A stretch of DNA of 64,000 nt from Dysidea avara (GCF_963678975.1 NC_089281.1:10193277-10257276); one strand, 5' to 3'; positions 1 to 11,829 are shown, counted from the first letter of the stretch. The notes: generated from the sequence alone by a model not told the origin. A program made the numbers and translations.

Positions 1-111
1 ATCAATACTTCATATTGACAGTATTCTAGGACTGGGAGTGATATATATTGTCCCAGCTTCAGATGGATGGAAAATTACAGTCGATCCCGGGGAGACTACC
101 CTGGGGCCACA

Positions 112-1197
112 ATGCCGACGAAACGTGACAGATCGACTGGTACTTCCACTCCACCAACCAAGAAAACAAAAGAAGGGGTCACTGCGGAAACTGAGTCGTG
201 TATTTCTTGTGACCAATCGATTGAAGATAACGGTTTGCTATGTGAATTTTGCTACCATTGGGAACACAGCCGATGTGCTGGCATCTCTGACAAAGTGTAT
301 GACATCCTCAGTGACTCGTCGCCCAATATCATGTTCTTCTGTACCACTGGTCGACTGAAAGTCACTGGAGCTCTAAAAATTTTTAACGAAATGCAAGACA
401 AACAAAATGCTTTGGAAACTAAAATTGCCAAGATTGAAGACGACCTTCGTAAACAAACTTCATTTGTGAAGAGGCTAGAAAATGTTGAAGCTAAGGTGAT
501 TTCTGGTACCGAAAAGTCTAACCAAGTCCTCAAGCCAAGCCAACCAATTGCACCAACTAACAATGCTGCCGCCAACCCTACTGCAACCTTTAAAAATAAT
601 AATCAACTATCTATCCCTAAACCAGCTTCATCACTTGACAAGAAATTCAATGTTGTTGTTTATGGCCTAAAGGAATCACCAGCAAACACTAGTAAGCACG
701 ACCGGACGAAGCATGACCTTGACTGTTTAATGAAAGTTCTCTCTGACCTCAAGCTATCTATTACACCTGAATCAATGAAGGATTTCCACAGACTCGGAAA
801 ATACAATCAAAGTAGTACTCGCTCCCGCCCCATTCTAGTCAAATTCCTGAGAGCCTTTGAAGCTACCCTTGTTCTATCATGTAAAAGTTCTTTGTCATCT
901 GGTATAGCAATCAAACCTGATATGTCAGCTGAGGAGCGTAAAATCGAAAGTATCCTATTAAAAGAGAGACGAAGCCTCATTGATAGTGGCACCGAGAGCA
1001 AGCACATCAAAATTCGTGGGAACAGTCTGTACATCAATCATAAGCTCTATGCAGCAGTGCAAAACTCTCAACTCTGCTTACTATCTGCAAGCCTCCAACC
1101 TGTGACCAATGTTTCAAACACTGACACATCCAATGCCCCAAATGCTTCCACCAACTCCTCAGTTTCCACTCCATCCCCTATGGAAGAGTCAAATTGA
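112..1197 (+). CDS. LINE ORF1 protein: PHD-like zinc finger, coiled coil, RNA-binding C-terminus
   Basis: Open frame from an ATG at 67; the ATG at 112 (residue 16 of the longer frame) is the more likely start because it is followed directly by a basic, Thr/Pro-rich leader. Numbering from 67, the zinc finger has Cys45, Cys48, Cys59, Cys62, His67, Cys70 and Cys92, but the eighth ligand is replaced by Gly95 (FFCTTGR), so this copy's finger is probably impaired. A charged, coiled-coil-like stretch follows (about residues 100-150), then a low-complexity Asn/Ala/Pro linker, then a conserved C-terminal domain starting at KKFNVVVYGL, as in LINE ORF1 proteins that bind RNA and chaperone nucleic acid. 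It ends with TGA at 1195-1197, immediately upstream of ORF2 and in the same frame. Confidence 0.85.
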   Translation: MPTKRDRSTGTSTPPTKKTKEGVTAETESCISCDQSIEDNGLLCEFCYHWEHSRCAGISDKVYDILSDSSPNIMFFCTTGRLKVTGALKIFNEMQDKQNALETKIAKIEDDLRKQTSFVKRLENVEAKVISGTEKSNQVLKPSQPIAPTNNAAANPTATFKNNNQLSIPKPASSLDKKFNVVVYGLKESPANTSKHDRTKHDLDCLMKVLSDLKLSITPESMKDFHRLGKYNQSSTRSRPILVKFLRAFEATLVLSCKSSLSSGIAIKPDMSAEERKIESILLKERRSLIDSGTESKHIKIRGNSLYINHKLYAAVQNSQLCLLSASLQPVTNVSNTDTSNAPNASTNSSVSTPSPMEESN

Positions 1198-1206
1198 CTA
1201 GACTGT

Positions 1207-4068
1207 TTGTGGAACGCATGTAGTCTAGTAAACAATTTAACTAATCTGTCAAGCTTTGTCCTCTCGCATGATTTTCAAATTATTGCAATCACTGAAACCT
1301 GGTTGTCAAATTTTATCTACGACAATGAAATTTTACCCCCTTTCTTCTCAATCTACTGTCATGATCGTAAAACCAGAGGTGGAGGTATACTGATAGCAAT
1401 TAAGCAGACGATCCCCACTAGAATTATTAGCATCCCTGATGAAGTTGAAGCCCTTACTATCCAGCTAATGCTGCATGAACCTATTAACCTGTGTCTTATT
1501 TATAATCCACCTAACTGCTCTGAAGTATACAAGCAGGATCTCTTGTCCTATTTAGAGACTACAATGCAATCCTCAGTAAAGACCTTTATACTTGGTGACT
1601 TCAACTCCCCAGACATTGATTGGGCCACTCTGTCTAGTAACTGCAAATTTTCCTCAAGCTTATGTGATCTTTCATTCCAATATGATTTCTCTCAAGTTAT
1701 TGACAGTCCAACTCATATTCATGGCAACACCCTTGACTTAATCTTCACTAATTCACCCGACTCAGTCACAGACATATGCATTGTTATATCTAATGATCTA
1801 AATCCGGTAACAAAGTCTGACCATTACTTAATCAGCTTCAAACTCCAGCTATCAACTACCCAACACAGTATCACCTCTTAACCAATCTACATTTTTGACT
1901 ACAATAAGGGAGACTACGATGGCCTGACTAACTTTCTGTACAATATTGATTTTTCCAATTGTTTTCAGTCTAACAATGTTGAATTTATCTGGTCATATAT
2001 AAAATCCACATTATGCGACGCCATGGCAAAATTTATTCCAAAGATCAAGCTCAATGCTACTCACCAGCCCAAATATTTCACTCCAACAATCAGACATCAG
2101 ATTAACTGTATCAGGTCTCTTAAACAAAGACTTCGCAGATCTCCCTCCTCCAGTATCAGGAATCGTTTACACACTGCTGAATAGTCACTGTCTGATGAAA
2201 TCCATAAAGCCAAGTCAGAGTTTGAAAGAAAGTTAATCAATAACTTTGCACCAAATAATAACTCCATGATCTACAAATATATAAGTGTCAAAAAATCCAG
2301 CTTTATACCATCCTCTGTCCTTTATAACGGTGCTCCTGCCACAGACAATGCTGACAAAGCCTCTCTTTTTAATGAATATTTCTTCTCTGTGTTTACCTCT
2401 TCAGACTTCGTACTCCCACCCTACCCTGACAAAATTGACCCATCTCTCAGACGTCACTTAGTATCAATCCAAATATCTGAACAGGAAGTATATGAAGCAC
2501 TCATCTCACTTCATACTGACAAGGCCACTGGTATTGATGGTATTGGCCCAAGGATTCTCAAACAATATGCTAACATTCTTGCTAAGCCATTGCACCATTT
2601 GTTTACAATCAGTTTAAATAGTTGCTCCATACCTTATGAATGGCGCATACACATGATTGTTCCTGTACATAAATCTGGTGACAAGACTCAAGTTACTAAC
2701 TATCGTCCAATTTCTCTACTCTGTATAACATCTAAGGTATTAGAACAACTAGTTTACAACAAAACCATTTCTTACATTTCAAGTTTTCTCTCACCTCAGC
2801 AGTTTGGCTTCTTAAAAAATCGATCCACAGTGCAACAGTTGCTTTTCATGTTGAACACCATACTTAGTACTAATGACCAAACTGATGTAGTCTATCTTGA
2901 CTTCAAAAAAGCTTTTGACAGTGTCCCCCACAAGGAACTGCTATTCAAACTTTGATCACTTGGAATTTCTGGCAAGCTTTGGTCATGGTTTGAATCATAT
3001 CTACTTAATCGTTATCAGTGTGTGAAGATTAACAACTCTTTGTCTCACCTCCTCCCAGTTCTATCCGGAATCCCACAGGGAAGTATACTTGGCCCCCTTC
3101 TATTTCTCATATATGTTAATAATATTCCGGACATGATTAAATTTTGTCTATTGTTTCTATTTGCAGACGACACCAAATGCATCAAAACTATCTCCTCACC
3201 ACTAGATTCACTTAAACTTCAAGAATACTTAAATAATTTAAACTTTTGGAGTACCCACTGGAATCTTCTATTCGGTCTATCAAAAATCTTTCTGCTATCT
3301 TTTAAAAGGAAATCTCCAACATCTTACAATATTGGCACCTCCCAGATTTCTTGTGTTGATACATACAAAGATCTAGGAATTATGTTATCAAGCGACCTAT
3401 CATGGGATGCTCACTATAACCACATTGTCTCCAAATCCTATCAGGTACTTGGACTTCTAAGAAGAACTTTCTCCCTACAAAATTATGTCCAAGCCAAATC
3501 TTGACTATATACCTCTCTTGTTAGATCCCAGTTTTTCTACTGTTCGGTCATCTGGAAACCCCACCTAATTAAGCACATTCAGCAACTGGAACGTGTTCAG
3601 AGGCGTGCGACTAAATACATTCTAAATGATTACTCTACTGACTACAAGTCTCGTCTTATTAAACTCCATATGCTACCCCTGATGTACATTCTTGATGTAA
3701 ATGATGTGATGTTCTTTCTTAAAAATCTCCACCACCCTCACAATGGATTTGACATCAATAATTTCATTAAATTTGCAACTGGTCACACACGTCTAGCTTC
3801 TGGAAACAAGCTACTCCAAACAAGATCACCTGACAATTCCACTAGTAACTTCTATTTTAACCGGCTTCCTCGCATCTGGAATGCCCTTCCCGTTATCAAC
3901 TACTAGGACAACCCACTCAAGATAAAAGCCAAACTTTTAGATTATCTGTGGAATCATTTCACTGCCAATTTCACCTCCAACAACACCTGCTCTTTTTCAT
4001 TTCTATGTCCATGCTCAAAGTGTTTAAGATCCCTCACCAACCTAATTTCAACTCCCTTTAACTGTTAA
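1207..4068 (+). pseudogene. LINE ORF2: AP-type endonuclease plus reverse transcriptase, broken by five stops
   Basis: One reading frame runs from WNACSLVNNL (about 1210) to a final TAA at 4066-4068. The endonuclease (about 1210-1860) shows the expected motifs: N in WNA, E in TETWL, RGGG, GDFNSPDIDW, and the terminal SDH of KSDHYLI. The reverse transcriptase (about 2480-3400) shows [22 protein letters not shown] and the catalytic FADD at 3160-3171. The C-terminal region ends with the LINE-typical FNRLPRIWNALP and a CPCSKC zinc motif. In-frame stops lie at 1879-1881 (TAA), 2182-2184 (TAG), 2953-2955 (TGA), 3502-3504 (TGA) and 3904-3906 (TAG). No frameshift was found in about 2.86 kb. There is no ATG at the start; the frame is continuous with ORF1 across one TGA. 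Confidence 0.9.
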
Positions 4069-4245
4069 TTTTCCTCCCTTTAAGTAATCAAGTAAGTAAA
4101 CTTTGCAGCTAATCATTACTACAATTTAGTTTCTGGCCACTGACACAGGATGTCAGTGGACCATCAGTGTGCTGCCACATGTCCCGATTCTATCATACCA
4201 ACATCTGCAACTTGTATGTATGCATGTATATGTACACTGAAAAGT

Positions 4246-4247
<2 letters not shown>

Positions 4248-4287
<40 letters not shown>
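4248..4287 (+). repeat. (ATT)n tail of the LINE
   Basis: About thirteen uninterrupted ATT units follow the LINE 3' UTR, as in microsatellite-type 3' tails of CR1/L2-like LINEs. Non-repetitive DNA resumes at 4288, so this marks the 3' end of the insertion. Confidence 0.9.
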
Positions 4288-4288
<1 letters not shown>

Positions 4289-5872
4289 ACCCATGTAGCA
4301 TATTCCAGCCATTAACTTTCTAAATCTGAGAGTCTGAGAGGAATTATGTAGCCATTGATTTTGAAACTTTGGCTGTTGTTTGGGCGATAACTCATTCCGT
4401 TATTATCTGTATGGAAGGCACAGTCTGCACTAAATTTTTGCTATCAATGTATGTACTGAACCTCGTAATCAAACAATTCTACAATTGTCTGTAATATTGC
4501 AGGTGAAGGTCCTACTCTGTTGCCAGAAGGAAGTGAAGATACATGCACCAAAGATCTTGTACAGTTTCCTTTTAGATTTGGATACGGATTGAATAAATCC
4601 CCATCCTTCATTGCATATGAAAGAATCTCTCCAGTACGCAGGCCAGTACGTAGGCAATGAAGTATTAACTCCATTATTATTGTGATTCAGCTATCTGTTT
4701 CAATTTCTTCTCCAACCACTTATTGGGTCATCCATGTCTGTGTTTCCTGTTGCTGTACCAATAAACACCTGGAAGAAAGGACTGTGGACAAGTTGCACTT
4801 GAACTTATACTAAGGTGGAAAAATGTCCTGCAAGACAACAATCAACATCTAAGAACAATCAACAGAAACCATGGAAGCTATCAACAACATAAAGAACTGA
4901 AGGGAGCTACACCATTGCTGTTAAGAAAGGACATCTATCATGATCACCATACAATTTGAAAGTAGAAATGCAGAATATGATATTGAACTCCAAGCTCAGA
5001 GTCCGAGTTTAGATAGGCAAGTGACTATGTAATGAAGTGCATGATTGTCCTAATGACCACATGACCTCAGACCACTTAACTGAAAAAATTTACACAAATT
5101 AGTCAAGTTACTTATTCTTTTTGTAGATTTTACTACTGAGTAGTGAATTGCTAGAAATCTTAATATGAGTTATTGCTGATGTTCTTGTCAAAGTGTGAGC
5201 AATATTATTACACATATGTATTGCATTATGCATCCATTACTGTATGCCACAAATGTATGATAGTAGATGTACATGTCATCAAAAAGCTAGCACATTAGAA
5301 TTAATTCTTAAACACCGAAATTTCTGACATGTAAAGAACAGCGTAAGAACCATGTCACATCCTACATTAAGTTGCACAATTAACACTTCTACATATTATG
5401 TACCATATACATTTACAGAAACTAGTTACTATTTTCATAGCACATTTCAGTAACATGTGCAAAACATGCCATCTTGTGATGTATAGCACTTGAAATAGGC
5501 TAGTGCGACTTAAGGTGCTCCACTATGTAATGACGTAAGCCCCATATTTACACTAGGAATTATAGATTATATTGCTGCTATGGTCAACCATTGGGTGACA
5601 CAATGACTTACACCTCCTTTTAGGTGCAAGACTTAATGCTGCTGTGTGACTTGTAGTCAATTTTGAGGTGTTACTGCTTTATAACACACAACGACAAATT
5701 CTTGCTGTCAGTAGTACCGCTTAATACTCGAGGTACTGGGGTTATGTGTACCTTGAAGTCACTAGTCATACAATAATATTATGAGTGGCAACTTACGGTC
5801 CCATATGCCATTGACATGCAATAGACACATACAAATATACATACTGGTATAATATTACACATTCGTATGTAC
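4288..5872. other. Non-coding stretch with one doubtful minus-strand exon
   Basis: AT-rich DNA, probably an intron of the usherin-like minus-strand gene. One stretch on the minus strand, about 4674 down to a possible donor (GAG followed by GTTCAG) at 4462, encodes KDGDLFNPYPNLKGNC and loosely resembles part of a laminin N-terminal domain. No acceptor with the required phase was found, so I do not call it an exon. Nothing else convincing. Confidence 0.3.
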
Positions 5873-8800
5873 CTTGAAGCATATGATATCTGGTCATCAT
5901 CAAGTTCATATTCACATAAATACTGATCAACAAAAGATGGTCTGTAACTTACAGGGCACAAGCAGTGTGGATAAAAATCTGTTCCACTAGTTAAAGTTAC
6001 ATTTTGCTGAAGAACAATAGCTTCCATCTCTGATAATGGCCTTGTGTATAAAAATGAGCTTTCATAGTGCATTTTAGACTCTTGATCAGATTGGTTAACA
6101 CCAAATTTGATACTGTAATCATTACCATCAAGTAAACCCGATATCCAGTTGTCTTCTCCCATAAACCCATCTAAGTAAGGTATTATCTGACCATTTGAAA
6201 GAAAAACAAACAATAAACTATGCCATGATGTTGGTTGCTGGAGTTTGAAAGGAAGTCGCACAGTCATCATGGTTTTAGGGTTCTCAACAAGTACACCTTC
6301 AAGATAGACAGAGAACGTTGCTGATCTTTTGCTAGAATTAGATGACCTGATAAAAATCTCCCACAGATTTTCTCCTGCTGCACTGCTAAGAGAGATTATG
6401 CGCCTACAAAAAGATACATGTGTAGCAGTGTGGTTACTATAAAGGGTCTATAACTATTTGATAAATATGTGTATCACTAATGAAGTGGTCTGAATAAAAA
6501 GCATAATAGACCATTGGGATCTACCAAACAATGAGATGGAAGAGGTGGTGAGAGTAAGAGACACTTAATTTCCTTTGTGCATGTAGGATAAAAAGGTCTA
6601 CTCACCACAAAATACTTCACTTTCTAAAATAGTCACTTCAAACCATATTTGACCCATCTCATACCAACAGTGTTAAACATGAGTGTGGTCAAACCACATT
6701 GTTGATATAAAACATTGCTCCCACACAATATAGTAACATACCTACCTTATAGGCATAGATAAATGCTGGACATACACATTTTGAATACCAAAAAGAGCCA
6801 AGCCTATAATGAAGCATGTATATGGATGAAACTATATAGTGTGGTAGTAGTAACAGCATGATAGATTTATCATGTACTCTTATGCATGTGTATTATGTAG
6901 TAGGATTGGCTATGAACAATGTCACTCATTAATATATATATATGTGTGTATACATTAAGTGGGATTAAACAGTACAATGGCTGTAATACTATGAATATAT
7001 ATATAGTAAAACTAATGTCTGTATTAGTTCAAGCCCTCGGACTAGTCACACACTATACTGATACAAGCTCACTAGCTATGTAGCTATCAACTTTCAGCAC
7101 TTAAACTTTCTTTCAAGTTGGAGTATTTCACTGTTCCTACTAGCATAGTATAGAAATTTATATTGGGAGAATTTAACACTGTTTTCCAGGGACATACTAC
7201 ACCCAGAAACTCACAAGGAAATTAACATGTCTAGACATTTAATACAATGTAGCTATGTGTGTTCACACCTTCACATATTAATTTAAAATGTTTACTCATG
7301 TGGATAGAGACAGACATGCACATATGTGTGTGTGTGCCTGCATGCACAATTTGAGCTGTGAGGAAAACGTTGTCAACATCAAACTGCATGCAGCTGTAGG
7401 TGTACACTGTTTTAAAGAATTTAAGGTCTGGTCAGCTACAATTTTTTTGGGAGGGTGGGGGGGTTAAAAATAAGAGGGTACACAACTATTAACACATTGA
7501 GCCATCTCTTTCAGGCTCCAAGTAAATATCTGGTTTAAATATTTTGTAGAGGAAACTGTTTCAGTGTGGAAAGCATGTATTGTCAAATCAAACAACAAGT
7601 TGATGCTAAATGAAAACAAAACAACAAACACTTCCACTATAATTACATGACTATATTACTTGCCAAATGTCCACAATCATATGCGTGGAGTACTCATACG
7701 TGATGAACGTCTACCATGCCAAACTATGGTGAACTACGTCGTGTGAGTTACTTTGTCAAACCAGTCTGTGCAGTCAGGCTGCCAATAATTTGGGCAACGT
7801 GTGTTAATTACGAGTCCTAGTGTATGGTGAAGCTACACGTCTAGAAAGTTTCATAATTTGCCTCATGCTTTATTAGCATCTCGGCCGTGCGTCTCGTGCT
7901 TTAATTTTTCATATAGTGCTCGGGGCAATGCTTTAACATATATATAAAAGCCATATAGAAATGCAGTGGATTATTTATACAAGCAGATTAAATGTCAAAG
8001 TGTACTATAATCTATAACTGTAATGTGAAGACAATCACAGTGTACTTGTGCATCTAATAACCTAAATAGAAAACTTCTGTACACATGAAGTGGAAGTACT
8101 CAGATGCTGACTGCTAAAACCATAAGTTATCACATTGAAATACAGAATGGGAAAACCTTTGTGTGAAATCTCCATGCAGCTATTGGCAGTTTTGTACTGC
8201 AGCTATGTACAGATTCCTGGTTCACATGGATACGTTGTTGGAGAAAAAATGTACTTTCATGGCAAATTGCACTTTACTAGCTGGGTTGTTGCTGTTGCAC
8301 TACATGCAGTATAAACCTACCAATTTTGAGGTTTTAAGATTAATGGCTTACAGAATTTATGCTTTATTGCTGACCCCTCGTTCAAATGTAACTTGAACAA
8401 ATTATTTTAAATCAGAAGCAATGCATAGAAGTATTGTCTTGAATGTTTGTAGTTTGCTTATCACTTTCGTATTCTTTCAGCAAAGCCTCCTCATTTTCGT
8501 ATGCACACAAAACTCGCTTTCAACTTCAAAGGATATGCCATTTCAGGTAGCAGGGACCTACTCTAGCATTTTCAGGTGCATATATAGGTTTATTAAGAGA
8601 GGTTTTGAATCCCGCTACCTGTATTATAAACTGGAATAAATTCAGAAAGGACCAGATTTGGTCTGGATGAGACCCGAATTGGTGTGTGCCAAGAGTTACA
8701 TTTTGAGTGCTTGACTAGTGTGCTAAGTACAATCAGTCAGTGGACATGGTTCTACAAACGTTTTCGGACAATACATGTTTCCTGTAAGTGGGTGTGGTTT

Positions 8801-11365
8801 TGTGCATACCAGCCTACAAACTTCAACACACTGTACTGATGAATCAGTGTGATTCCACGTATCTATGCTTACAAACAGTTCCTAATATAAATTGGGTGTG
8901 ACTCACGAAAGAAGCTGGCATACACAAAACTAGACCATGACTCGTACAATAACAATTAATTAGTGGGTGTGGCTCCATGTAAGCCTGGATTCATGCATAC
9001 CTAGAAACTAAAATCCTACTGATAAATGGGTACAGTTGCACGTATTGCTACAGACAATACTTGGTATGGCTAAAAAAGAGACTGGAATACACTTCCACAT
9101 TGTCCAACTACTTAATTTGTTTCACATGTGATCAAATCCAGATCAGACCTGGATAATCTGTAAAGCAGTTGACCTGGACAAAATGTGTCTCAGTTGACCC
9201 GACCTTTCAACACTGGTAACCAAAGCCTACCTGTATGGAAACTTAATACAGCCTTCATTTCTCACACACTGACTAACTTTGTTTTGTTCATATGAATGAC
9301 TGTGGACAGACAAGCAAACACAGACTCACATTTTTCCCACAACAAGTACTGGAAACTATATACACAGCCCTCCAGACACACATGTGTCTGGTTTAAAGTT
9401 AACTAATTTTTGCACTAAATCAAAAAGATTCTGGCAAACTTGTACCTCCTGCCAACTTTCATACAGCATTCCATTTAATTGATACAACAATAAACGGGCT
9501 TGCTTGACTTATTGAATACAAATCAAGGGTCGATATTATCCTATTGCGCATAACCTTTTTATTCTGTTCTGCTGTAGCACTTTAGTGGACATCCTATTTC
9601 TTACTCCTTACACTCTCCCACATATGGAGCTATTAATTTGCAAGCCAAATCAATCCTATGGTTTTGCAGATATGTCCAACTATATACTATCATGCAGATA
9701 TATCTGGTCATAAATTCATAGTGCATGTTATCCCACGAACAGCATTGTTCCCCCACATGGTGATCACCATGATATAAAGCATGCAATTACTGCCATTAGA
9801 TGTATGTATGAGTGTGTATATTACATAAGTATATATGTACACATTATACACAGTAACACTTAGCTGCCAGTACCTGCTACTATCATTGCATTGTACTAGA
9901 GTGAATTTGAATTACACATAAAAAAGTACCACATACCAATCATCATAATTCTTTGCTGCTTCTAGTTCTAGCCACAAGCTGATAGAATATCCTTTTAGTA
10001 AACCATTTGCAGGAGGTAATTTTTCATGATTGACAACAAAGTTCCATTTGGGTTCACCAGAATCTTGTGACTATAGCAAAAACAAAACATCCCATATTGG
10101 ATATGTTGCATAGGAAATTATACAGTTTATAATACATTTTAATTCTTTGACTCTGTCATGCGTCATTACATTACTGGTTGGCGATCATAGTGTGAGACTT
10201 GAATACCAGTTTGAAGAAGACATTTTTATACCCTATCAAAACTAGGTTAAAATAATAGCAGCTTAAAACCGCGTTACTCAAGACAAAACTTGTGTAGCTA
10301 CTTGGCACCTTGCCTACTATGTGACCAAGTACTGCCTTGCACTAAGAAAGTTGCAATTATTATAACACAGGTTATCTCAACCATCACCCTATATCCTCCA
10401 ACGCATGTACTCCTATAGCCTTATAATTAATTGAAACTTTTTGTTGCTTGGTTACAATGTTCCTTGAGTAGCGTTGATGTGTTTACAACGAAATTATTGT
10501 ATCCATAGGTGGTGATCATGAGGTGATAAAATACATCAATGTTTTTCATAAGTGTGGGAGTTAGCAAGTTTACCCATGCACATAACAAAACACAGTTCTA
10601 AAATGCAATAGATATAACTTTTTTTCTTTTTGTAGATATGTACTATATACTCAGACAAAAACACCAAACCAGCTATTATGTTGCAGTGTAGAATTAATCA
10701 AGAATGCCAACATGCAACACAGGAAACAATCGTCTGCTACTGATTGTTTTAATGACCAAAACAAAATTCATATATACAAATGCTGACAAATATACATAAA
10801 CAAAAGTGAACCTTTTCACTAAACCTAATAAATAACTCTTATATTGTATATAGCACTAATGTAGGGCCTGCATGCTTAGTAAAAAAAAGATTATTGTGTT
10901 CATTGCAGTGCATGCATGTCCAAAACATCTCAGCCGGTGCATGTAATTTTAGTATCAAAATATTGTAATACAAGCTTGCTCTGATCTCATAACAGACTTC
11001 ACATGCCTGTCTCTCCAGCTCTTGTGGTAAGTAAATTGCAGTATAGAACTGAAATGAAATTTTATGTGTGTTCATGTCATAGTATAGTGTACTGGTATGA
11101 GACTTAATACTGCATTCCAAATAAACTTATGTGTACCATGGATTCAAGGTAATGTGCATGCACAACTGAGCACACACACACGCAAAGTATTTTATATACA
11201 AGTCATAACATACAAGGAACAGTTACTAACCTCAACAAGTGTACCATCTGTGAACAAGTTAAATGATTGACCATGTAAGCAGTGTTTATCAATTCCAGCA
11301 GTGCCATTGCTCACAGCCAGCAGATAACAAACAACCACCACGATCAAGCTAACTCTTTCTAGCAT
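5873..11365 (-). CDS. Usherin-like secreted protein, 5' part (signal peptide plus LamG-like domain)
   Basis: Three phase-consistent exons on the minus strand: 11231-11365 (start ATG 11363-11365), 9937-10070 and 5873-6403. Donors are GAG/GTTAGT, ATTG/GTATGT and CAAG/GTACAT; acceptors end in TAG. The last exon ends with two bases of a codon, so the gene continues toward lower coordinates, probably past position 1. The 266 residues seen start with a hydrophobic signal peptide (MLERVSLIVVVVCYLLAVS), followed by a jelly-roll LamG-like domain (WNFVVNHEKL, ISLWLELEAA, WHSLLFVFLSNGQIIPYLDG, SFLYTRPLSEMEAI) and then HCLCPVSYRPSF with a later Cys. A LamG-like domain followed by HCxCPxS is how vertebrate usherin begins before its laminin N-terminal domain. 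An upstream ATG at 11434 is possible but would bury the signal peptide. The usherin match is by recall, not by search. Confidence 0.6.
6404..9936. other. Intron of the usherin-like gene, repeat-rich
   Basis: The exon at 9937 joins the exon at 6403 in phase (TG plus G gives Trp), so this 3.5 kb reads as one intron. Short open frames here (for example 8163-8396 and 8421-8639 on the plus strand) have no recognisable domain. Small dinucleotide and AT-rich tracts and the imperfect repeats at about 8785-9090 are the only structure seen. Confidence 0.6.
8785..9090. repeat. Degenerate tandem array with a TGGGTGTGG-like core
   Basis: Units beginning GTGGGTGTGGTTTTGTGCAT (8788), TTGGGTGTGACTC (8892), GTGGGTGTGGCTCC (8963) and ATGGGTACAGTTGC (9024) recur every 60-105 bases, each followed by a CATAC or GCCTGG-like segment. 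The copies are old and divergent. They may belong to one larger non-autonomous element. Confidence 0.35.
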
Positions 11366-11442
11366 TGTCTTTGTGCCATCAGAAGAAAGCCACTGATTGA
11401 ATACCATTTCTCTATATAAAGAGATGATTTCCATTTATTAAC

Positions 11443-11784
11443 ATGGAGGCGGGGCTTACAGCAGTAATAAACATGAATAATATTTTGGGAAAAAGCATTC
11501 TTTATCATACTGATGACATTTACGACCTGTTTAGCAGGTACAAAGAACACATTGAACAACATTTCAGAGAGATCCAAGAATGGACGAACAAAACCGCCAA
11601 GTCAGGCAAAACCTTTGGTGTGCCGCTTGGTGTTTTTCCGCAACCAAAGCATGGCTACATCATGTTCTTCTCACAAACACATATGCTAGCGTACCTGCGT
11701 TGCAGACCTCATGAAGATACCGATCTACTCTCCTCGATCAACAAAAAGTGCACGGACCTGATGACCTACTCCCCCATGCGTTGA
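11443..11784 (+). CDS. Hypothetical protein, 113 aa, divergent from the usherin-like gene
   Basis: Intronless ATG-to-TGA frame. I do not recognise the family. The product is hydrophilic, with an alpha-helical-looking N-terminal half (DDIYDLFSRYKEHIEQHFRE), then FGVPLGVFPQPKHGYIMFFS and an acidic/basic C-terminus; no signal peptide, transmembrane segment or zinc motif. It starts only 78 bases from the opposite-strand ATG at 11363-11365, suggesting a shared bidirectional promoter. It ends 45 bases before the UFSP1-like ATG and lies in the same frame as that gene, separated by a TGA. It could be a small independent gene, an upstream ORF on the UFSP1 transcript, or part of a longer spliced product. 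Amino-acid usage looks protein-like and no stop interrupts it. Confidence 0.5.
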   Translation: MEAGLTAVINMNNILGKSILYHTDDIYDLFSRYKEHIEQHFREIQEWTNKTAKSGKTFGVPLGVFPQPKHGYIMFFSQTHMLAYLRCRPHEDTDLLSSINKKCTDLMTYSPMR

Positions 11785-11829
11785 TCCGTGTTTAGGAAAA
11801 ATCACGTGATATGTGGTCTGGTTTTGTTG

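Larger units (their letters stand above)
1..4287 (+). mobile_element. Non-LTR retrotransposon (LINE), CR1/L2-like, nearly full length
   Basis: Two open frames in the order expected of CR1/L2/Jockey-type LINEs: an ORF1 with a PHD-like zinc finger and nucleic-acid-binding C-terminus (112-1197), then an endonuclease plus reverse transcriptase ORF2 (1207-4068), a short 3' UTR (4069-4247) and a trinucleotide tail (ATT)n at 4248-4287. The 5' end of the element cannot be placed; it may lie near or before position 1, so no target-site duplication could be checked. ORF2 holds five in-frame stop codons but no frameshift, so the copy is dead but fairly young. Clade assignment (CR1/L2 versus related) is from domain style only. 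Confidence 0.9.

Noticed and set aside
4248..4287. CRISPR or satellite array
   Set aside because: It is a plain trinucleotide LINE tail; no spaced repeats of CRISPR type occur anywhere in the window.
5779..5872. C-terminal part of the 163-aa minus-strand frame
   Set aside because: It reads past a good donor (CAAG/GTACAT) into the intron; the exon ends at 5873.
8163..8639. Two plus-strand frames of 77 and 72 aa
   Set aside because: No conserved motif, inside an intron of the opposite-strand gene, and rich in repeat-like sequence.
11788..11829. Start of UFSP1 at a GTG codon at 11788
   Set aside because: An in-frame ATG at 11830 gives the normal family length; the stretch before it is open only by chance.
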